Below the pieces are notes generated by a model. The model searched no databases. It was given only the letters and a program-made list of their open reading frames with translations, and was not told the DNA's origin. From positions 3,224,001 to 3,288,000 of the forward strand of contig NZ_CP080332.1 of NCBI RefSeq assembly GCF_019456655.1: a DNA stretch of 64,000 nt, read 5' to 3'. Position numbers and translations under genes: made by a program. This stretch comes from Mycolicibacterium diernhoferi (GTDB taxonomy: Bacteria > Actinomycetota > Actinomycetes > Mycobacteriales > Mycobacteriaceae). This document shows, one piece after another, positions 42,600 through 51,262 of the stretch; the stretch's first letter is position 1; every line of letters begins with the position of its first letter.

Positions 42600-43385
42600 G
42601 TGACCGGTGTTCAAATACAGAGTCCGCCGTTCGGTTCGCTGATGAAGTCGTGGCGCCGGCGCCGCCGTCTCAGCCAGCTCGATCTTGCGCTGGAGGCCGA
42701 TGTGTCGGCCCGCCACGTCAGCTTCATCGAGACCGGCCGCTCGACGCCGAGCCGGGCCATGGTGTTGCGGTTGGCCGCCGCGCTGCAGGTGCCGGCCCGC
42801 GAGCAGAATCAGCTGCTCCTCGCGGCCGGGCTGGCCCCCGCCTATTCCGAACGCACGCTGGACGATCCCGGGATGTCCGCGGTACGCACCGGGGTGGAGC
42901 GAGTTCTCAACGCCTACAATCCATTTCCGTGTCTGGCCGTCGACCGTGATTGGAATGTGCTGCAGATCAACGCCGGTGCGAACCTGCTGATCGAGGGGGT
43001 GGCCGCGCATCTGCTGGCCGAACCCAACGCCCTGCGCATCTCCCTGCACCCCGACGGTCTGGCCCCGCGCATCCGCAACCTGGCGCAGTGGCGCCATTTC
43101 GTGATCGGGCGGCTGCGGCGGGAAACCGCACTGAGCGGATCGGAGGAGGCCGCAGCTCTGCTGGCCGAGATCGAGTCCTACCCGGGCGGCCAGAACGAGA
43201 CCGCGGATCTCGGTGGTGTCGTGGTACCGCTGGAACTGCTCGGCGACGACGGGCAGGTGCTCACCTTCCTGAGCACCGTCACCACCTTCGGGACCGCGCT
43301 GGACCTGACCGCCGCCGAACTCAGCATCGAGGCGTTCCTACCCGCCGACGACGCCACCGCCCGGGCGCTGCACGCCGGCAATTAA
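42600..43385 (+). CDS. XRE family regulator with MmyB-like ligand domain
   Basis: 261 residues from GTG 42600. The helix-turn-helix is at about 9-65: LMKSWRRRRRLSQLDLAL, then ADVSARHVSFIETGRSTPSR. After it comes the MmyB-type sensor domain, with AYNPFPCLAVDRDWNVL and ALRISLHPDGLAPRI near the middle and VPLELL..DGQVLTFLSTVTTFGTALD near the end. In related proteins this domain binds a fatty acid-like ligand. An ATG at 42564 is in frame but lies inside the palindrome, so GTG 42600 is preferred. Likely targets are itself, the divergent membrane protein and the AhpD-like gene 55 bp downstream. Confidence 0.88.
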   Translation: MTGVQIQSPPFGSLMKSWRRRRRLSQLDLALEADVSARHVSFIETGRSTPSRAMVLRLAAALQVPAREQNQLLLAAGLAPAYSERTLDDPGMSAVRTGVERVLNAYNPFPCLAVDRDWNVLQINAGANLLIEGVAAHLLAEPNALRISLHPDGLAPRIRNLAQWRHFVIGRLRRETALSGSEEAAALLAEIESYPGGQNETADLGGVVVPLELLGDDGQVLTFLSTVTTFGTALDLTAAELSIEAFLPADDATARALHAGN

Positions 43386-43440
43386 CTCGCGCGGCGCAAA
43401 ACCGTGGCCGCCGAACGCCATTGCGAGCAGGGTCATCCCC

Positions 43441-44052
43441 ATGACCGCCACCGCTGATGCCCCCGCCCTGACCCCGGCCGCCATCTCCAGGCTCCAGGTG
43501 CCCACCCTCGACGAGCTGGAACGGCCCGCCGTGAAGGGCTTCTTCGCCAAGCAGCAACGCGATGAGGGCCTGACGTCCAACTGGTTCCGCGCCCTGTCGC
43601 TCAACGAGGGCGACCTGGAGCGGTTGAACGGCTATCTGCTGCCGCTGCTGGGCACCGACGGGCGCGGCGGGCTCACCGAGCGGGAACGCGAGGTCATCGC
43701 GACCGTGGTGTCCGGTGAGAACCGGTGCGCCTACTGCCACACCAATCACGCCAACAAGCTGGGCAAGGTCGCCGGGGACTGGTCCTTCGGCCAGCGGGTG
43801 GCCATCGACCACACCCAGGTCGCCGAACTCACCGAGCGCGAACGTGCGCTGGGCGACCTCGCGGTGCTGGTCAACAACCATCCCCAGCAGATCCGCGAGG
43901 AGCATTTCGCCCGGCTGCGCGAGCTGGGCCTCGACGATCACCTGATCCTGGAGGGCATCTCGATCGCGGCGTTCATCGGTGCCACCAACCGGATCGGCAT
44001 CGCGCTGGCGGTGCCGCCGAACCCGGAGTACACCGGCATCCCCGGGCAGTAG
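43441..44052 (+). CDS. AhpD-like peroxidase-related protein (CMD family)
   Basis: 203 residues of the carboxymuconolactone decarboxylase/AhpD superfamily. The redox motif ENRCAYCHTNHAN has C96 and C99 with H100 and H103, as in AhpD-type peroxidases. The helical repeat REVIATVVSG precedes it. Such proteins reduce peroxides or recycle a peroxiredoxin in the cytosol. It follows the XRE regulator gene by 55 bp in the same direction and is probably co-transcribed. A GntR regulator gene with its own promoter follows. Confidence 0.87.
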   Translation: MTATADAPALTPAAISRLQVPTLDELERPAVKGFFAKQQRDEGLTSNWFRALSLNEGDLERLNGYLLPLLGTDGRGGLTEREREVIATVVSGENRCAYCHTNHANKLGKVAGDWSFGQRVAIDHTQVAELTERERALGDLAVLVNNHPQQIREEHFARLRELGLDDHLILEGISIAAFIGATNRIGIALAVPPNPEYTGIPGQ

Positions 44053-44069
44053 CCCACCCGGTACATAAT

Positions 44070-44080
44070 TGGTCTGACCA
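44070..44080. promoter_or_regulatory. FadR-type palindrome before GntR gene
   Basis: TGGTCTGACCA is a perfect inverted repeat of the TGGTC-N-GACCA kind used by FadR-subfamily regulators. It lies 36 bp before the regulator start and next to a TTGACC (44082-44087) -35 candidate, so autoregulation is likely. Confidence 0.65.
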
Positions 44081-44116
44081 CTTGACCTCTTACCGTGACG
44101 CTGCCAGGCTGAGCCC

Positions 44117-44839
44117 ATGGCGTTGCAACCGGTGAACCGGCGCTCGGTGCCCGAGGAGGTGTTCGAGCAGATCGTCGCCGACGTGCTCAGCGGCGAGATG
44201 AAGCCCGGCGACCCGCTGCCCAGCGAGCGCCGCCTGGCCGAGGTGCTGGGGGTGTCCCGGCCCGCGGTGCGGGAAGCCCTCAAACGGCTCACCGCCGCCG
44301 GTCTGGTCGAGGTCAGGCAGGGTGACACCACCACGGTGCGCGACTTCCGCAGGCACGCCGGACTCGACCTGCTCCCCCGGCTGCTGTTCTCCGCCGGTGA
44401 ACTCGACACCGCGGTGGTGCGCTCCATCCTGGAGACCCGCCTGCACAACGGGCCCAAGGTCGCCGGGCTGGCCGCGGCCCGGCGGGGCCCGGAGCTCGCC
44501 GGCCTGCTGGACGCCACCATCGAGGCGCTGCACGGCGCAAGCGATCCCACCGAACGGCAACGGCACGCTCTGACCTTCTGGGATCACCTGGTCGACGCCG
44601 CGGATTCCATCGCGTTCCGGTTGATGTACAACACGCTGCGGGCCACCTACGAGCCGGCGTTGCCCGCACTTGCCGCGATGATGGCCGCCGAGGTCGACCG
44701 GCCCGAGGCCTACCGCGCGATCGCCGCCGCGGTCGATGCCGGTGATCCCGAGGCCGCGGCCGGCGCGGCCCGCGCCCTGCTGGAACCCGCCACCACCGCG
44801 CTACTCGGCGCCCTCACCGACTTGGAGGTGCCGCGATGA
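44117..44839 (+). CDS. GntR family (FadR subfamily) transcriptional regulator
   Basis: 240 residues. The winged helix occupies about 8-72: [25 protein letters not shown], read in parts, ending [13 protein letters not shown]. The C-terminal domain is all alpha, about 85-235, of the FadR acyl-CoA or FCD type. ATG 44117 sits about six bases after CAGGCT, which is 17 bp from TTGACC, so a leaderless transcript is plausible. The stop overlaps the next start (ATGA, 44836-44839), which couples it to a sterol desaturase-family gene. That protein is the likely regulated function. Confidence 0.88.
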   Translation: MALQPVNRRSVPEEVFEQIVADVLSGEMKPGDPLPSERRLAEVLGVSRPAVREALKRLTAAGLVEVRQGDTTTVRDFRRHAGLDLLPRLLFSAGELDTAVVRSILETRLHNGPKVAGLAAARRGPELAGLLDATIEALHGASDPTERQRHALTFWDHLVDAADSIAFRLMYNTLRATYEPALPALAAMMAAEVDRPEAYRAIAAAVDAGDPEAAAGAARALLEPATTALLGALTDLEVPR

Positions 44840-45483
44840 GCACCCGCCGCGGCCTCACCCTGACCCAGGCGGGCCGGGAGTTTCTGCGCCATCCCTCGCC
44901 GTGGATGCTGGCCGGCGCCCTGGCCGCCGCGGCCGGCGCCCGGATCGCGGTCGGCGACTGGCAACGCACCGATCTGGTGCTGCCGCTGGTGATGCTCGCG
45001 GTGTTCCCGTTCGCCGAGTGGGTGATCCACGTCGTCATCCTGCATTGGCGGCCGCGCCGGATCGCCGGTGTGACAGTCGATCCGCTGCTGGCCCGCGAAC
45101 ACCGGGCCCACCATGTCGAACCGCGCGACCTGCCGTTGGTGTTCATCCCGTGGCGGTCGCTGCTGTGGATCCTGCCGCTGGCCGTGACGATCGCACTGAC
45201 GGCGTTCCCCAGTCTGGGCCGCGGCCTGACGTTCCTGGTGTTCCTCACCCTGCTCGGCATCGGCTACGAGTGGTGCCACTATCTGATCCACACCGACTAC
45301 AAACCCAAAACCGCCGTCTACCGGTCGATCTGGCGCAATCACCGACAGCACCACTTCAAGAACGAGCACTACTGGTTCACGGTGACCAGCAGCGGTACCG
45401 CGGATCGGATGCTCGGCACCTACCCCGATCCGGGCACCGTCGAGTCCTCACCGACCGCGCGCAACCTGCACGCCGACGCGTGA
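44836..45483 (+). CDS. Sterol desaturase/fatty acid hydroxylase family membrane protein
   Basis: 215 residues with about four membrane segments. The di-iron histidine clusters are visible: [32 protein letters not shown] and [15 protein letters not shown]. This is the fatty acid hydroxylase superfamily (sterol desaturases, carotenoid and fatty acid hydroxylases), which uses oxygen to hydroxylate or desaturate a lipid in the membrane. GGAGGTG precedes the start. Its translation is coupled to the GntR gene by the ATGA overlap. The lipid substrate is unknown. Confidence 0.9.
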   Translation: MSTRRGLTLTQAGREFLRHPSPWMLAGALAAAAGARIAVGDWQRTDLVLPLVMLAVFPFAEWVIHVVILHWRPRRIAGVTVDPLLAREHRAHHVEPRDLPLVFIPWRSLLWILPLAVTIALTAFPSLGRGLTFLVFLTLLGIGYEWCHYLIHTDYKPKTAVYRSIWRNHRQHHFKNEHYWFTVTSSGTADRMLGTYPDPGTVESSPTARNLHADA

Positions 45484-45498
45484 CGGTTCGCGAAAACC

Positions 45499-46245
45499 TC
45501 AGGCCTGCACGATGATCGGGTCGCCGATGCTGACGTTGTTGTAATACCAGTCGGCGTTGTCGGGGCTCAGGTTGATGCAGCCGTGGCTGACGTTGGCATA
45601 GCCCTGCGATCCGACCGACCAGGGCGCGCCGTGCACGTACACGCCGCCCCAGGTGACCCGGACCGCGTCGTAGACGGTGAGCTTGTAGCCCTCGGGGTCG
45701 TCCAGTGGAATGCCGATGGTGCGCGAATCCATCACGACCACGCTCTCTTTCCCCAGCGCGGTGAACCGGCCGACCGGAGTGGGGAACTTGGGCTTGCCCA
45801 TCGATGCCGGCATCTCCCGGGCCACCTCGCCGTCGATGCTCACGGTGAAGGTGTAGGCGCTGATGTCGGCGACGCCGACCACCTGGGCGCCGGTCTCGAA
45901 GGACGTCTTCAAGCCGTCGGCCTGCACGGTGATGGTCGAGTGCGCGGGCCAGTACTCGGTCGGGGTGAAACGCACGGTCGAATCATCGAGCCATTCGTAG
46001 CTGCCGTCCGGAACCGTGGGCGCCGAGAACGAGATGCCCCGCTCGGCCGACGCCCGGTCGACAACCGGTCCGCGGTAGGTCACGGTGACCGGATAGGCCA
46101 CACCGACGACGTCACCGGCCGCCGGGGACACCGCCACCGCGGCGCCCTGGGTGTGGACCGCGGCCGAACCCGTGGCCGTCGACGTCGACGACACCAGCGC
46201 CACAACCCCCGCGACGACCAGCAGATTCTGAAAAATTCTGCGCAA
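45499..46245 (-). CDS. ldt: L,D-transpeptidase (YkuD) with Ig-like domain
   Basis: 248 residues, close to LdtMt1 (Rv0116c) in size and layout. The signal peptide is about 1-29; one immunoglobulin-like domain spans about 35-120 (PAAGDVVGVAYPVTVTY); the YkuD catalytic domain follows. HGAPWSVGSQGYANVSHGC carries the His and the catalytic Cys223 (SHGCINLSP). The enzyme makes 3-3 cross-links in peptidoglycan outside the membrane and is inhibited by carbapenems. The long C-terminal tail of LdtMt2 is absent. The gene converges with the desaturase-family gene, 15 bp apart. Confidence 0.93.
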   Translation of the reverse strand: MRRIFQNLLVVAGVVALVSSTSTATGSAAVHTQGAAVAVSPAAGDVVGVAYPVTVTYRGPVVDRASAERGISFSAPTVPDGSYEWLDDSTVRFTPTEYWPAHSTITVQADGLKTSFETGAQVVGVADISAYTFTVSIDGEVAREMPASMGKPKFPTPVGRFTALGKESVVVMDSRTIGIPLDDPEGYKLTVYDAVRVTWGGVYVHGAPWSVGSQGYANVSHGCINLSPDNADWYYNNVSIGDPIIVQA

Positions 46246-46350
46246 GCTCGGTGAACCTCCCCTGATTCCGGACTTCCGGACCTGGCGTGCTGACTACATG
46301 GTAGATCGTGCCGGGTCCGGAAATTGTTAGCCGGCGACCGCTTCGGCTGG

Positions 46351-47613
46351 TCAGCCCATGGACGGCGGCCGGATGACCGCCGGCGGCCCCTGCTCGTCCC
46401 CACCGAGCCGCAACCGATCCCTGATCCGCTGGAGCAGCGGCTTCTTGGGCGGTTCGTACACCGGCGACACCACCGGGGGCGGCGCCACCGGCGGTGGGGC
46501 CAGCACCTGGGGCGGCGGCGCCGGCGCGGGCGCCTCGACGGGTGCCTCATAGGGCAGCTGGACGGGGGCGGTATCCAGTACGGGAACGACCTCGACCGGC
46601 GGCGGCACCGCCTCGACGACCGGCTCGACAACGGGTGCGACGGCCTCGGCCGGCTCGGCGATGACCGGGGCCTCGGCCGGGGGCACCGGCACAGGAGCCG
46701 GTACCCGGGACGGCGGGGCCGGTACGGAAACCCGCTCCGCGGTGGCGACCGGCTCGGGCGGGGCCGTCTGGCGCGGCGACAGTTGCACCGCGACCGCGAC
46801 GGAGGCGGACACCACGAACGTCAGCACACCGGCGGCCAACAGCCCGGTGAAGGCCTGCGACGGGGACGGACGACGCCCCCCTGCGCTGTGCCGGCCGCCT
46901 CGGGGCCCAGCGGTGAACGACCCGGTGTCCAGCGGCAGGTCGGCGCTGTGCGTCGAGGCGAGCGCGGCTCCCCGCGCCAGCGCCAGCGGAGCCTCCGGGG
47001 GTGCGAACACCGGAACCGAGAGTGCCTCCTGCAGGCGCGGCAGGACCGCGTCGAAGCCACCGGCGGACCCGACCAGCACCAGCGCCTCGGGCTGCCAGTC
47101 GGCCCGGGTGAACACCGTGCTGAGCCAGCCGATCAGACTCTCGTCGGAGTCGATCGTGTGGTTGATCGCCGTCTGCACCGCGCCGTCATCGGTGTGCACG
47201 ATCAGCGCGATGGCGGTATCCGGTTCCAGCACACAGACCGCACTGGTGCGGTATCCGATGACATCGGCCATCCCCCGGGCCAAGGCCTCGGTGGCCTCCG
47301 GCAGCCGGATGGGGACGACGTTGCCGAAGCCCGATTCGGTCAGCGACTCCATCAGCAGAGACGCCTCGGCGTCCGCGTCGTCGCTCCAGGTGACACCGAT
47401 GGACGTCAGTCGCCGGCCGTGCGACGCGGCGATCGCCTCCACCGCGGCGGCGGCCTGCTCGCTGGCCGCCCGTACGTCGGCGCCGTCGACGGCCATCTCG
47501 AAAGCGTCCTGCGGACCGCCGGCCCGGTGCCCGTCGCCGTCGTCCGGGTCTCCGCCCACCACCACGACAGACAGCGATCGAGTTGTCATCGACAAGCCGA
47601 GCACCGCGTCCAC
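46351..47613 (-). CDS. DUF7159-like ASKHA-fold membrane protein with Pro-rich tail
   Basis: 420 residues from GTG 47613 (GAAGGGG upstream). Residues about 1-215 look like an actin/Hsp70-type (ASKHA) domain: VDAVLGLSMTTRSLSVVVV at the start, SAVCVLEPDTAIALIV, ALVLVGSAGGFDAVLPRL and VFAPPEAPLALARGAALA at the end. One membrane helix follows (FTGLLAAGVLTFVVSASVA, near 255), then about 140 residues rich in Pro, Val, Ala and Glu, and a basic end. Proteins of this kind are common in mycobacteria and unassigned. The tail is probably outside the cell and could span the wall, with the ASKHA part inside. Confidence 0.75.
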   Translation of the reverse strand: MDAVLGLSMTTRSLSVVVVGGDPDDGDGHRAGGPQDAFEMAVDGADVRAASEQAAAAVEAIAASHGRRLTSIGVTWSDDADAEASLLMESLTESGFGNVVPIRLPEATEALARGMADVIGYRTSAVCVLEPDTAIALIVHTDDGAVQTAINHTIDSDESLIGWLSTVFTRADWQPEALVLVGSAGGFDAVLPRLQEALSVPVFAPPEAPLALARGAALASTHSADLPLDTGSFTAGPRGGRHSAGGRRPSPSQAFTGLLAAGVLTFVVSASVAVAVQLSPRQTAPPEPVATAERVSVPAPPSRVPAPVPVPPAEAPVIAEPAEAVAPVVEPVVEAVPPPVEVVPVLDTAPVQLPYEAPVEAPAPAPPPQVLAPPPVAPPPVVSPVYEPPKKPLLQRIRDRLRLGGDEQGPPAVIRPPSMG

Positions 47614-47879
47614 ATGAACCCCTTCGGACCCTCGGTCGCACATGCGCGACCATCGAGACGTTGCAGTCATCGTCCCGTTACCGGGCTGACACTACATCCG
47701 GAAGCCTGCCGGGACCCACCCGTGCGCGACATTGCCCTCGGTCGGGGTTTGCCATATGCCAAGCCCGCCGACGTTACCGCGTGAGCTCGAATTTGCCCGT
47801 CGCGCAAGCGTCGCTCCGGGCGGGTGTGACTCGGGCCGACCGCATCCGCATCCCGCCGTCGCCGTGCGAAGGTGAGGTA
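47614..47879. other. Divergent intergenic region
   Basis: 266 bp between the DUF7159-like gene and the peptide transporter gene, holding both promoters. No gene, palindrome or terminator was recognised. Confidence 0.35.
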
Positions 47880-49358
47880 ATGACTGGGGAGGACCACGCC
47901 GGGAACATCGGGGCCGCGCACCCGACATCCCGCACCATATTCGGCCATCCCATCGGACTGGCCAATCTGTTCGGTGTCGAACTCTGGGAACGCTTCTCCT
48001 TCTACGGGATGCTGACGATCCTGGGTTACTACCTGTACTACTCGGCGACCGATGGCGGCCTGGAGCTGTCGAAGGCGACCGCCACCGGCATCGTCGGGGC
48101 CTACGGCGGACTGGTGTATCTGTCCACGGTGCTGGGCGGTTGGCTCGCCGACCGGGTGCTCGGTATGGAGCGCACCGTGTTCTACGGCGGGATCGTCGTG
48201 ATGCTCGGCCATATCGCGCTGGCGGTGCTGCCGGGATTAACCGGTGTGGCAACGGGTCTGGTGCTGGTGGCGTTGGGCTCCGGGGCGCTCAAGGCCAACG
48301 CGTCCTCCCTGCTGGGCACCCTCTACGACAAGGGCGACGCCCGCGCCGACGGCGGGTTCACCCTGTTCTATCTCGGTATCAACCTGGGCGCCTTCATCGG
48401 TCCGCTGATCACCGGGCTGTTGCAGACCCGTGTCGGGTTCCACTACGGATTCGGCGCCGCGGCAATCGGTATGGCGCTGGGCCTGACCCAATATGTGGTG
48501 TTCCGCCGTAACCTCGGCAGCCACGGGCGCGAGGTGCCCAACCCGCTGCCGCGTTCCGGTGTGCTGCCGGCCGTCGGGATCCTCGTCGGGGTGATCGTCG
48601 TGGTCGTCGCCGCGTTCGCCACCGGTCTGGTGACGCTGGCCAATCTGTCCCAGGTCACCACCGGCGTCATCATCGTCGCGTCCATCGGTTACTTCGTGCT
48701 GATGCTGAAGAGTCCGAGAGTGTCTGTGCTGGAACGGACCCGCATCAGCGCGTTCATCCCGTTGTTCATCGCCAACGCGGTGTTCTGGTCGTTGTTCCAG
48801 CAGATCTTCACCGTGCTGGCGGTGTATTCGGACGAGCGGATGAACTGGTCGATCTTCGGCTGGACGGCCCCGTCGAACTGGATCGGGTCGATCGAGCCGG
48901 TCTGGATCATCCTGCTCTCGCCCGTCTTCGCCGTCATGTGGACCCGGCTCGGCCGGCGGGCGCCGACCACACCCCGGAAGTTCGCCTACGGCGTCATCGG
49001 TATGGGCGCAGCGTTCCTGCTGTTCCTGCCGATGGCCGGAACCACCGGGCGAGCCGTGCCCGCGCTGCTGGTGGTCGCCATCATGGCGGTCTTCGCGGTC
49101 TCGGAACTGATGATCTCGCCGATCGGCCTGGCGGTCACGACACAACTCGCCCCCGACGCGTTCCGGGCGCAGATGATGGCGCTGTACTTCTTCTCGGTCG
49201 GACTCGGGACCTCGATGTCCGGGGTGCTGGCCGGCTACTACGACCCGGCCCACGAGTTCGCGTACTTCGGCATTCTCGGGCTGGTCGCGATCGCGGCGGG
49301 CCTGATCGTGCTGGCCTTCACCGGCCGCATCAGCCGCCTGATGGAGGGCGTGCACTAG
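47880..49358 (+). CDS. POT/PTR family peptide:H+ symporter
   Basis: 492 residues with about fourteen membrane segments. GHPIGLANLFGVELWERFSFYG carries the ExxER-type motif (ELWERFSFYG) near the N-terminus. GGWLADRVLGMERT and FTLFYLGINLGAFIGPLITG are the PTR2 signatures. These transporters import di- and tripeptides with protons; bacterial members (DtpT type) have this length. ATG 47880 is preceded by AAGGTGAGGT. Mycobacteria usually have one such gene (M. tuberculosis lacks a clear one), so it fits an environmental species. Confidence 0.9.
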   Translation: MTGEDHAGNIGAAHPTSRTIFGHPIGLANLFGVELWERFSFYGMLTILGYYLYYSATDGGLELSKATATGIVGAYGGLVYLSTVLGGWLADRVLGMERTVFYGGIVVMLGHIALAVLPGLTGVATGLVLVALGSGALKANASSLLGTLYDKGDARADGGFTLFYLGINLGAFIGPLITGLLQTRVGFHYGFGAAAIGMALGLTQYVVFRRNLGSHGREVPNPLPRSGVLPAVGILVGVIVVVVAAFATGLVTLANLSQVTTGVIIVASIGYFVLMLKSPRVSVLERTRISAFIPLFIANAVFWSLFQQIFTVLAVYSDERMNWSIFGWTAPSNWIGSIEPVWIILLSPVFAVMWTRLGRRAPTTPRKFAYGVIGMGAAFLLFLPMAGTTGRAVPALLVVAIMAVFAVSELMISPIGLAVTTQLAPDAFRAQMMALYFFSVGLGTSMSGVLAGYYDPAHEFAYFGILGLVAIAAGLIVLAFTGRISRLMEGVH

Positions 49359-49525
49359 CGCGTCGACTGCGCGACCGCAGGGCGGTTACCACAGCTTGAC
49401 GGGATCTACGCCGACTCGTGATGCGCTCACCCGGTCAAACGCTGCGAGCTCGGCGGAGAATCGAAGTGCGCGCAGCGCGTACGTCCACTGACACCGAGGT
49501 CAGGTTGGCGAAGGAGAACTGCCCG

Positions 49526-49747
49526 ATGAGAACCGTGCTGTCCGAAGACCTGTTCACCGGACCCACCGGGCCGGGCACGGCGTACGTGCTCAACTGCGGG
49601 TGGGGCGATTCCACCGCGGGCTGTACGTGCGGGTGGTCGGGCCGGCGCCGGCGCCTCAAGGCGGCCGCCGAACAGGACGCCTGGGCGCACAGCGCGCGCC
49701 ACGGCTGCGCGGTGTCAGTGCCCCTGGTCAACCCCGACCGCTGCTGA
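49526..49747 (+). CDS. Small cysteine-containing hypothetical protein
   Basis: 73 residues from ATG 49526, with GAAGGAG upstream. Six cysteines are spread over the protein (NCGWGD, GCTCGWSG, HGCAVS, final C), with Trp-Gly neighbours. This hints at a small metal-binding or disulfide-bonded fold. There is no signal peptide, so metal binding in the cytosol is the likelier reading. Its last 33 bp overlap the convergent dehydratase gene. It is not recognised as a named family. Confidence 0.6.
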   Translation: MRTVLSEDLFTGPTGPGTAYVLNCGWGDSTAGCTCGWSGRRRRLKAAAEQDAWAHSARHGCAVSVPLVNPDRC

Positions 49748-50701
49748 GGCGCCCACGATGTCGGCGAGCAGCGCCGGTTCGATGTTCCCGCCGGACAGCA
49801 CCACCACGGTGGGGCCGGCCGGAGTTGCGTGCCGCCGGTAGGCGGCCAGCCCGACCGCGCCGCTGGGCTCACTGACCAGACGCGCCCGCACCGCGAGTTC
49901 CGCAACCGCGGAACGTATTTCGTCTTCGGACACGGTCAGCACATCGGTCAGCACATGCTGCAGATGCGCGAAGGTCAGCTCCGACGGTTCCGATCGCAGA
50001 CCGTCGGCGATGGTGCGGTTACGCTCCTGGATGGACATTCTGACCGGACTGCCGCGGCGCAGGCCCGCCGCGGTGTCGGCCGCCAATTCCGGTTCCACAC
50101 CGAAGATCTCGGCATGCGGGCACAATGCCCGGATCGCGGTGCCGATACCGGAGGCGAGCCCACCCCCGCTGACCGGAACCAACACGGTGGCGACGTCGGG
50201 TAGGTCCTCGGCGATCTCCAGTCCGATGGTGCCCTGGCCGGCGATGATGTCCGGGTGGTCGAACGGCGGCACGAGGGTGGCGCCGGTTTCCGCGACCAGT
50301 CGGGCGGCCACCGCCTCGCGCTGTCCCGCTTCGCACAACACGACCCGGGCGCCGTGACTGCGGGTGCGCACCACCTTGATCTCGGGGGTCTCCTCCGGCA
50401 TCACGATGTGGGCCTCGATACCGAAGCGCGCGGCCGCGTAGGCGACGGCCTGGGCGTGGTTCCCGCTGGAGTACGCGACGACACCGCGCCGGCGTGCCGC
50501 CGGGTCGATGCGGCTGATCGCGTTCAATGCGCCGCGGACCTTGAACGCGCCGATCACCTGCAGGCTCTCGGGTTTGATCCACAGCGGGCGGGCCGGGTCC
50601 GCCCAGGCGGCCGGGATGAGCGGGGTACGCAGAATGCTGCCGCGCAACCGTTCGGCGGCCGACCGGATGTCGTCGACCGTGACCAGGGTGGGCGCGCTCA
50701 T
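49715..50701 (-). CDS. Threonine/serine dehydratase-like PLP enzyme
   Basis: 328 residues of fold type II. The PLP lysine is K54 in GAFKVRGALNA, the substrate loop is SSGNHAQAVAYAA, and the phosphate site is VPVSGGGLASG. The length without a regulatory ACT domain fits catabolic threonine dehydratase (TdcB type) or serine racemase-like enzymes. It would deaminate threonine or serine to the 2-oxo acid. ATG 50701 fits the family start. It is divergent from a thioesterase gene. Confidence 0.88.
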   Translation of the reverse strand: MSAPTLVTVDDIRSAAERLRGSILRTPLIPAAWADPARPLWIKPESLQVIGAFKVRGALNAISRIDPAARRRGVVAYSSGNHAQAVAYAAARFGIEAHIVMPEETPEIKVVRTRSHGARVVLCEAGQREAVAARLVAETGATLVPPFDHPDIIAGQGTIGLEIAEDLPDVATVLVPVSGGGLASGIGTAIRALCPHAEIFGVEPELAADTAAGLRRGSPVRMSIQERNRTIADGLRSEPSELTFAHLQHVLTDVLTVSEDEIRSAVAELAVRARLVSEPSGAVGLAAYRRHATPAGPTVVVLSGGNIEPALLADIVGASAAVGVDQGH

Positions 50702-50799
50702 CGGGGGTCCGCCGGCAAGAGAATCACAGATCGATGGTAGCCGCGCGGCACGGAGGCGCCGTTTGTGGTCCGGCGTAGTTGTGGTGCATCGTAATTCGG

Positions 50800-51213
50800 G
50801 TGACGTCGCTGAAAGTGGTGCCTCGCTACGCCGAAATCGACCAGCAGGGTGTGGTCTTCAACGGCCACTACCTCACCTGGTTCGACGAGGCCTGCACCGC
50901 GCTGCTGGACGAGGTGTCGGTGAGCTATCCCGAACTGATCTCCTCAGGCGTCGATTTCCAGGTCGTGCACAGCGAGATCGATTTCCTCGCATCGGTCCGG
51001 TGGCGAGACGATGTGCGCGTCGACGCCGTCTGCGACCACGTCGGCATCACCAGCTTCGCCATCGCGTTCACGGTGCTGCGGTCCGCCCCGGACACCGACG
51101 GTATCGAGCAGGTCGCCGTCCGCGGGCGCAATGTGTACGTCGTGGTGTCCACCGACACCTGGGTGAAACGACCGCTGCCCGAACGTCTGCGCGAGGCGCT
51201 GGAAGCTCGCTGA
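50800..51213 (+). CDS. 4HBT-fold acyl-CoA thioesterase
   Basis: About 137 residues of the hotdog fold. The motif RYAEIDQQGVVFNGHYLTWFDEA is the 4-hydroxybenzoyl-CoA thioesterase/YbgC pattern, with the active-site Asp in EIDQQG. The enzyme should hydrolyse acyl-CoA thioesters. The start is uncertain between GTG 50800 and TTG 50779; the former gives the usual family N-terminus. A hairpin terminator follows directly. Confidence 0.85.
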   Translation: MTSLKVVPRYAEIDQQGVVFNGHYLTWFDEACTALLDEVSVSYPELISSGVDFQVVHSEIDFLASVRWRDDVRVDAVCDHVGITSFAIAFTVLRSAPDTDGIEQVAVRGRNVYVVVSTDTWVKRPLPERLREALEAR

Positions 51214-51218
51214 GCGGG

Positions 51219-51262
51219 TTTGCGGAGTGTTACCGGGATGAGTCCGGGTAACACTCCACAAA
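51219..51262. terminator. Bidirectional hairpin terminator
   Basis: An 11-bp stem, GGAGTGTTACC (51224-51234) with GGTAACACTCC (51247-51257), extended by mismatched TTTGC/ACAAA flanks. The T- and A-rich flanks suit termination in both directions between the convergent thioesterase and methyltransferase genes. Confidence 0.8.

Noticed and set aside
42564..42600. ATG 42564 as start of the XRE regulator
   Set aside because: It lies inside a perfect operator palindrome and adds 12 residues not expected before the helix-turn-helix; GTG 42600 is preferred.
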